From Phaeotremella fagi (lineage: Eukaryota > Basidiomycota > Tremellomycetes > Tremellales > Phaeotremellaceae), in NCBI GenBank assembly GCA_001599715.1, contig BCHU01000001.1:124001-188000 (forward strand): a stretch of DNA of 64,000 nt, written 5' to 3'. Under the pieces are notes generated by a model. That model saw nothing but the letters and a program-made list of their open reading frames with translations, was not told the origin of the DNA and did no database searches. Position 1 is the stretch's first letter. Every line of letters begins with the position of its first letter. Positions 59,644 to 64,000 of the stretch are shown here, one piece after another. The translations under genes and the position numbers were made by a program.

Positions 59644-60877
59644 ATGGTAATTGGTCCATCAACTGTATCATCTAGCCAAGTCTCCAAGATCACCTTGTAC
59701 GACCTTCCAAATGAATTGTTAATAAAAATCATCAAGTCCGCCCGTCGTCCTCCACCAAGATCCTATCCAACCACTCAGCACGAAAGTAATCAGAATGGGC
59801 TATTCAGTTTGATCAGCCTATCACCTGTAAGTGAAAACAACGAAAATCAAACACCTATTAACAATAGCAGCTTCTTTATAATTTTACGGGTCCCATTCTC
59901 TATGAAGTAGTGCACGCGGCTGATATCAAAAGTCTTCTCCGTGGTACATCCCAAGACCCGTCAAAGCTAACCATTCCCTCTTTAACACCCAAAAATGAGC
60001 TTCTGTCTCATACTGTTCATCTTCATATTGGTTCACGCTACGAGACAAAGAGTCACTTACCAAAATCAGAACTCAACATCCCTCTTACCAACAGCCTCCT
60101 GAGGAAAGATATTAAAAAGCGTGAAATGTGGTTGGATAATCTTGCCAGGCTTCATCAACATATGAGTGACATCAGCTGGAAGAAGTTGGCAACCATTTCT
60201 TTTCATCCGAGTCAAAGGGCTCTGACGCAAATGGTTCAGCTTCAGGACTCCACTGCTTCCTTTCGTTTTCCTCACAATCACGAATATCGTCAACTGCAAG
60301 AATCAAAAAGAAGTATGAAGACTATCCCTGTCCTCAATCAAAGCAACTTGAAAACTGTTTGCTGGTATAGCCACAATTTCAACTACTCAGACCTGCTGAT
60401 TACCAATATTTCAGATAGGATACAAGAGCCACTGTGCATTTTTCACCACTGCTTGGAGGGGGAAAGAGGTACGGTCATTGTTCCCGGGTGTCATAACGTT
60501 TACCTCTTCCCACCATCAGAAACCCCGTTACCCGAAGTAGAATGGAATATTCGTTACACGCTCGAAAATTCTCTACTGCATTCACTCGGTCAAATAGAAG
60601 CAGCCTCATGAGAGTTCAATCCTTGAAATCATTGGGAGAACGTTTCAGCATCGAGAACGAACATCTTAGCATCCAAAAGGAAGTGTTGGAATTGTGGTCA
60701 AACACGACGATAACTTATTATACTCGTTGTGTTCACGAAACAATCAAAATTAGAAAGGACAACTTCACCGTTTTTGGCCGTGAGATTCGCGTCAGCGACA
60801 GAATCCTCCCAAAATCAATCAAATTGGAAAGCTGGGAAGATAGAATACCTTGCCCAGGTTGCACTAACAAAATTTGA
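59644..60877 (+). pseudogene. F-box-like protein, cluster 2 member 5, frameshift near the C-terminus
   Basis: The only plus-strand member. Exon 1 59644-59826 (MVIGPSTVSSS..., YDLPNELLIKIIKSARRPPP, LFSLISLSP), intron of 41-44 nt at 59827, exon 2 from about 59868 (QLLYNFTGPILYEVVHAAD, PKNELLSHTVHLHI). The first frame ends at 60611 after YTLENSLLHSLGQIEAAS. The next frame, open from about 60542 to 60877, continues the family pattern with a helix, NTTITYYTRC and the tail KSIKLESWEDRIPCPGCTNKI. No plausible intron joins the two; a one-base deletion within about 60565-60611 fits. Without the second frame it would lack the CxxC tail. Confidence 0.7.
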
Positions 60878-61353
60878 GAACGTTTAGGTCGGGGAAATGC
60901 ATGTAAATAATGTAGTCTTTCAATAGACGATATTAATGTAACAATCTCCGAGTTGTGAGATGAACTCGGGATAGGCTGGCGCCGATCCGTTCATGGCGCC
61001 ATCGATATGGCGATTTGCGATGTCGTGCTTAATGAAATTTCACAAATAGTTTCCATAACTTGGCAATGAGCAAGCATAAAATATCATATCTAATCATATC
61101 TCGGGCAAAACATGTCCTCTGGGCGTAACCCTGTCTTACGGAAATTGGTATTTTCGGCTGGCTCTGCATACATAAATAGATGTCGCCATTACGCCAGAAT
61201 TTCACGTCATTCATTGATCTTGCCAAAGATTTCAGAAAAAATGATGGTTACGGCGCGTTCCATTGATAAGATTTATTCATATTTAAGGCCTGAGTTACGA
61301 GGAATGAAAAGAGATCTCTTGTCCCTTCCCCATAATCTCAAACGACGACTACA
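60878..61353. other. Intergenic upstream of Dal5-type transporter
   Basis: 476 bp with a GGCGCC palindrome pair at about 60980-61000. No coding region or recognised regulatory site. Confidence 0.4.
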
Positions 61354-63301
61354 ATGTCTCTCTCTGGCTCAATTGACGATATCCATTCAGGTGATGATAA
61401 AACGATCGCACTTGATCCCACCGCCAAAGATCAAGATGATATCAGAGACAGGTTCACTTATGAGCAGTCAAAGGCTCTTCTCAGAAGAGCCGACTTGAGA
61501 ATCTTGCCTATTCTGATTTGTCTCTACCTGTCCAAGGGAATGGATACCAGTTTGACATCTGTGAGTTTCATCGGCGTGTGAACGCGCCAATGAAGTACGC
61601 TTTGGACTGACGCCTCATTGCAGTATCTCACCATCTTAAACGCTGGTGAACCAACTAACATTCTCAAACAATTGAACATCACCACCAATCAGTATGCGTT
61701 CGCTGCGACAGCCTACTACGTTACCTACATCATATTCGAGGTACCCAGTAACTTGATCATCAAATGGTCCAGTCCAAGGGTGGGTCCCACCGTACCAGTT
61801 ACTGCAACTTGTGGCAAAAGTCTGACAAGGCCTTAGCTTCACTTCTTCAGAATCACGTTGTTTTGGTCAGTCGTCGCTGCTTGCACTGCTGCTTGTACCA
61901 ACCTTGCTGGTTTGTTGACTGCTAGAGGTAAGCACAAGCAGGAAGGAGTTTTGCTGACATTCAGCCTTCCTCGGTATGGCGGAAGCTGGTTTACTCCCTG
62001 GAATGTTCTGGCAGTGAGTTGTCTTGTTTGTTGGAGAATCAGACACTGATCAAATTTCAGTCTTACCTGTTGGTATCGACCAGATGAGTTGGCTTTGCGA
62101 GTTGGTGTTCTTGCTATCGTGAGTAGATGCACTAATTTATGGTACGGTCGCTTATGTTGCCACAGTTGAATCAATTCTCTGGTGTCTTAGACTCTCTCTT
62201 GACCTTTGGTTTGGGTAAGCTACCTTATTATCATCTAAGAGCACGTCCACTGACTCTAACAGCCTATATCGACGGTCGAGGTGGTCTCGCCGCCTGGCAA
62301 TGGGCTTATGTCATCCTTGGACTCATAGGTTTACCACTCAGCGCTTGGGTCTACTTCTTATACCCCGATTTCCCAGATTCACCACCCTCAAGAACCCAAT
62401 TCCTGACAGCAGAGGAAGGTGCATTCTTGAAAGCTCGTCTTCCAGAGAACTCAGCTAGATCAACCGATATCAACGTCAGTTGGGCAGATGTTAGACGAGA
62501 ATTAAGAACTCCTTCTTTCTGTAGGTTAACTTTTGAACGATTGAGTGTGACTGACTGTGATTCTTACTTCAGACCTCTTCGCTACTTTCAACTTGTGTAT
62601 GGCTAGTGTCAGTTACGGAATTTCGTTCTGGCTACCTACCATCTTGTCTCAATTCGGTCTAACCACTGGTCCAAAAACTCAACTTTTGAACATCCCCACG
62701 GCCATCTTGTCAATCATCTGCACGTTGTGCACTTCCTGGTTCATTGATCGTGATACCAGAGTTCCAAGACCTGTAATCATCTACTGTGCTTGTTTGTCTT
62801 TGATCGCTTGTCTTATCGGTATGATTTTCTGTACCAACAGTGTGGGATTGTATCTTTTGATCATGGTGAGTTTCCATGGAATCTATTCCGCCCCCGTACT
62901 GATACTTCTAATAGGGAGCTCAAGGATTCTACTACATCATGATCGCCCCAATCTGGCCATGGCGATCACAAACCCTCCGTGGCTCCACTTCAGCCTCGTT
63001 CTCATTAGCCGTCCAAAACACTGCTGGACAAGTCGCTGGATTGTAAGTTTAGAAACTACTACTGAAACAAGACACTGATCCTTTGGTTAGATACACTGCA
63101 CAGATTTTCCAATCGCAGTATGCTCCAAGATACATCGTTTCGTACTCCGTCTGTATCGCTTTTGCAGGTTTGTTACTCATCGTCAACACCCTCCTCTGGT
63201 ATTTCACCGGACACGCTGAAAGGGAAACTCGAAGAATCGCTGGTCTACGACGCGCAGCTGGGAAACAGGGTGTTGTGATAAGAGAAGATGTGGTTTTGTA
63301 G
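61354..63301 (+). CDS. Anion:cation symporter-family MFS transporter (Dal5/Tna1-like)
   Basis: Starts MSLSGSIDDIHSGDD (61354). Conserved parts: ALLRRADLRILPILICLYLS, YLTILNAGEPTNILKQLNIT, QYAFAATAYYVTYIIFEVPS NL, RITLFWSVVAACTAAC, FLGMAEAGLLPGMFWHLTCW with YRPDELALRVG (across an intron at about 62013-62059), AWQWAYVILGLIGLPLSAWV, YFLYPDFPDSP, YGISFWLPTILSQFG, GFYYIMIAPIWPWRS, then FSLAVQNTAGQVAGL. FEVPSN, CWYRPDE and W.W.F/YVILG are typical of the ACS family, which imports allantoate, nicotinate, pantothenate, biotin and related acids. About nine introns of roughly 45-60 nt. The hydrophilic tail ends REDVVL. Substrate not assignable from sequence. Confidence 0.88.
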
Positions 63302-63906
63302 TTTGAAGGGTTTAGGTGGATTTCTTTCTCCGTATTTGCGTGACTTCAGTTCGAAAAGTATCTTAATGCATTATATCAACAGGATTTCCTGGTTGCTCCT
63401 ACAACTAGGTTTTTCCCGACCACATCTCATCTCTTAGCTTGCTGTATCGTCTTCTTAAACTTCCCTAATCACAGCTCTTGGAGTACTAAATGGTGAGATG
63501 ATAAAACGGTCAAACAGAAAATGGCTGCAATGACGTCTGTCACATATATTATTCTCATCGTGCTGATTCGGATACCTGGGGGTTTGACGTACCGGATGTT
63601 GGCTTAGACAAAGAACTATATCCATCGGTCACATTTGGAAAATGGTCTGAGAGGAGAAAGTGTTTAGGTTGTGATATATAGCTGCATAGAGCTCAGATAG
63701 GCGTTTCTAGATACTGCACATGTTTGATAGACTGTATGCACATGCTTCAAAGCAAGACCATTTCGTGGCCCCTTGAGTACTAGTAGCCAAAATCGGATGA
63801 TTAAAATCGGAGGTCGGACTATTACCGGTGAATTGAAATTGAGGATGATATAAGAGGAGGAGTTGTGTAGTCTTCGATTTCAACATCAACAACAACATCC
63901 ATCCAA
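63302..63906. other. Intergenic
   Basis: 605 bp between the transporter and the next start. A TATA-like GATATA (63670s) and GATATAAGAGG at about 63845 lie close to the next gene. Nothing else recognised. Confidence 0.4.
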
Positions 63907-64000
63907 ATGATCCCAATCGACTACAAAGGAAAGACAGTATTGATCACAGGTGAGTAGAAACCGTAAAGAGATTCGAACTAAACCCACCAAAAGGCGGTGG
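63907..64000 (+). CDS. Short-chain dehydrogenase/reductase, first exon only (partial)
   Basis: ATG at 63907 encodes MIPIDYKGKTVLIT. After a 44-nt intron (donor GTGAGT at 63950, acceptor AAAAG near 63993) the frame reads GGG at the window edge. K-TVLITGGG is the beginning of the Rossmann TGxxxGIG motif of SDR enzymes. Too short to name further; the gene continues to the right. Confidence 0.7.

Overview
The window is nuclear DNA of a basidiomycete yeast, most likely a tremellalean (Cryptococcus/Kwoniella type). The reasons are dense short introns (mostly 41-75 nt) with GTNNGT donors and CTGAC/CTAAC branch points just before the acceptor, tightly packed genes on both strands, and a set of typical fungal housekeeping proteins. 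I saw no transposase, reverse transcriptase, integrase, rRNA, tRNA or CRISPR array. One 100-N assembly gap lies inside an intron.

Layout. 1-7.4 kb: RNA polymerase I largest subunit (minus, 3' end off the left edge) divergent from a tail-anchored acyl-CoA-binding protein. 7.5-10.9 kb: three tandem members of a small uncharacterised alpha/beta family, one of them broken, one with five tandem IKxE repeats. 10.9-12.6 kb: an MFS transporter. 13.0-17.4 kb: three tandem F-box-like genes. 17.7-29.6 kb: a conserved core block with Ssu72, Nup120/160, an RRM/SR splicing factor, PEX19, SEC22 and an RWD/DUF1115 protein. 29.9-32.0 kb: two more members of the small alpha/beta family. 32.5-51 kb: SNU114, an unknown nuclear-type protein, RAX2 with a cytoplasmic SH3 domain, a GLUT-like sugar transporter (with the gap), a Git1-like transporter and a vacuolar-type carboxypeptidase S. 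51-60.9 kb: a small coiled-coil protein, then five more F-box-like genes on both sides of an aldo-keto reductase. 61-64 kb: a Dal5/Tna1-type transporter and the first exon of a short-chain dehydrogenase.

The notable content is two fast-evolving families between the core genes. The first has eight F-box-like proteins in two clusters, sharing an N-terminal F-box-like helix, one phase-0 intron at the same place, a central [ST]K[ND][EQ]LL motif, and usually a C-terminal W-x2-[RK]-x2-C-x2-C tail. The second has five small alpha/beta proteins at two loci 20 kb apart. Three of its genes carry a closely matching ~75-bp block at a fixed distance upstream of the start, and the other two carry a related block. 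Three genes of these two families contain single-base frameshifts while every core gene is open, so pseudogenisation and birth-and-death evolution seem to be in progress.
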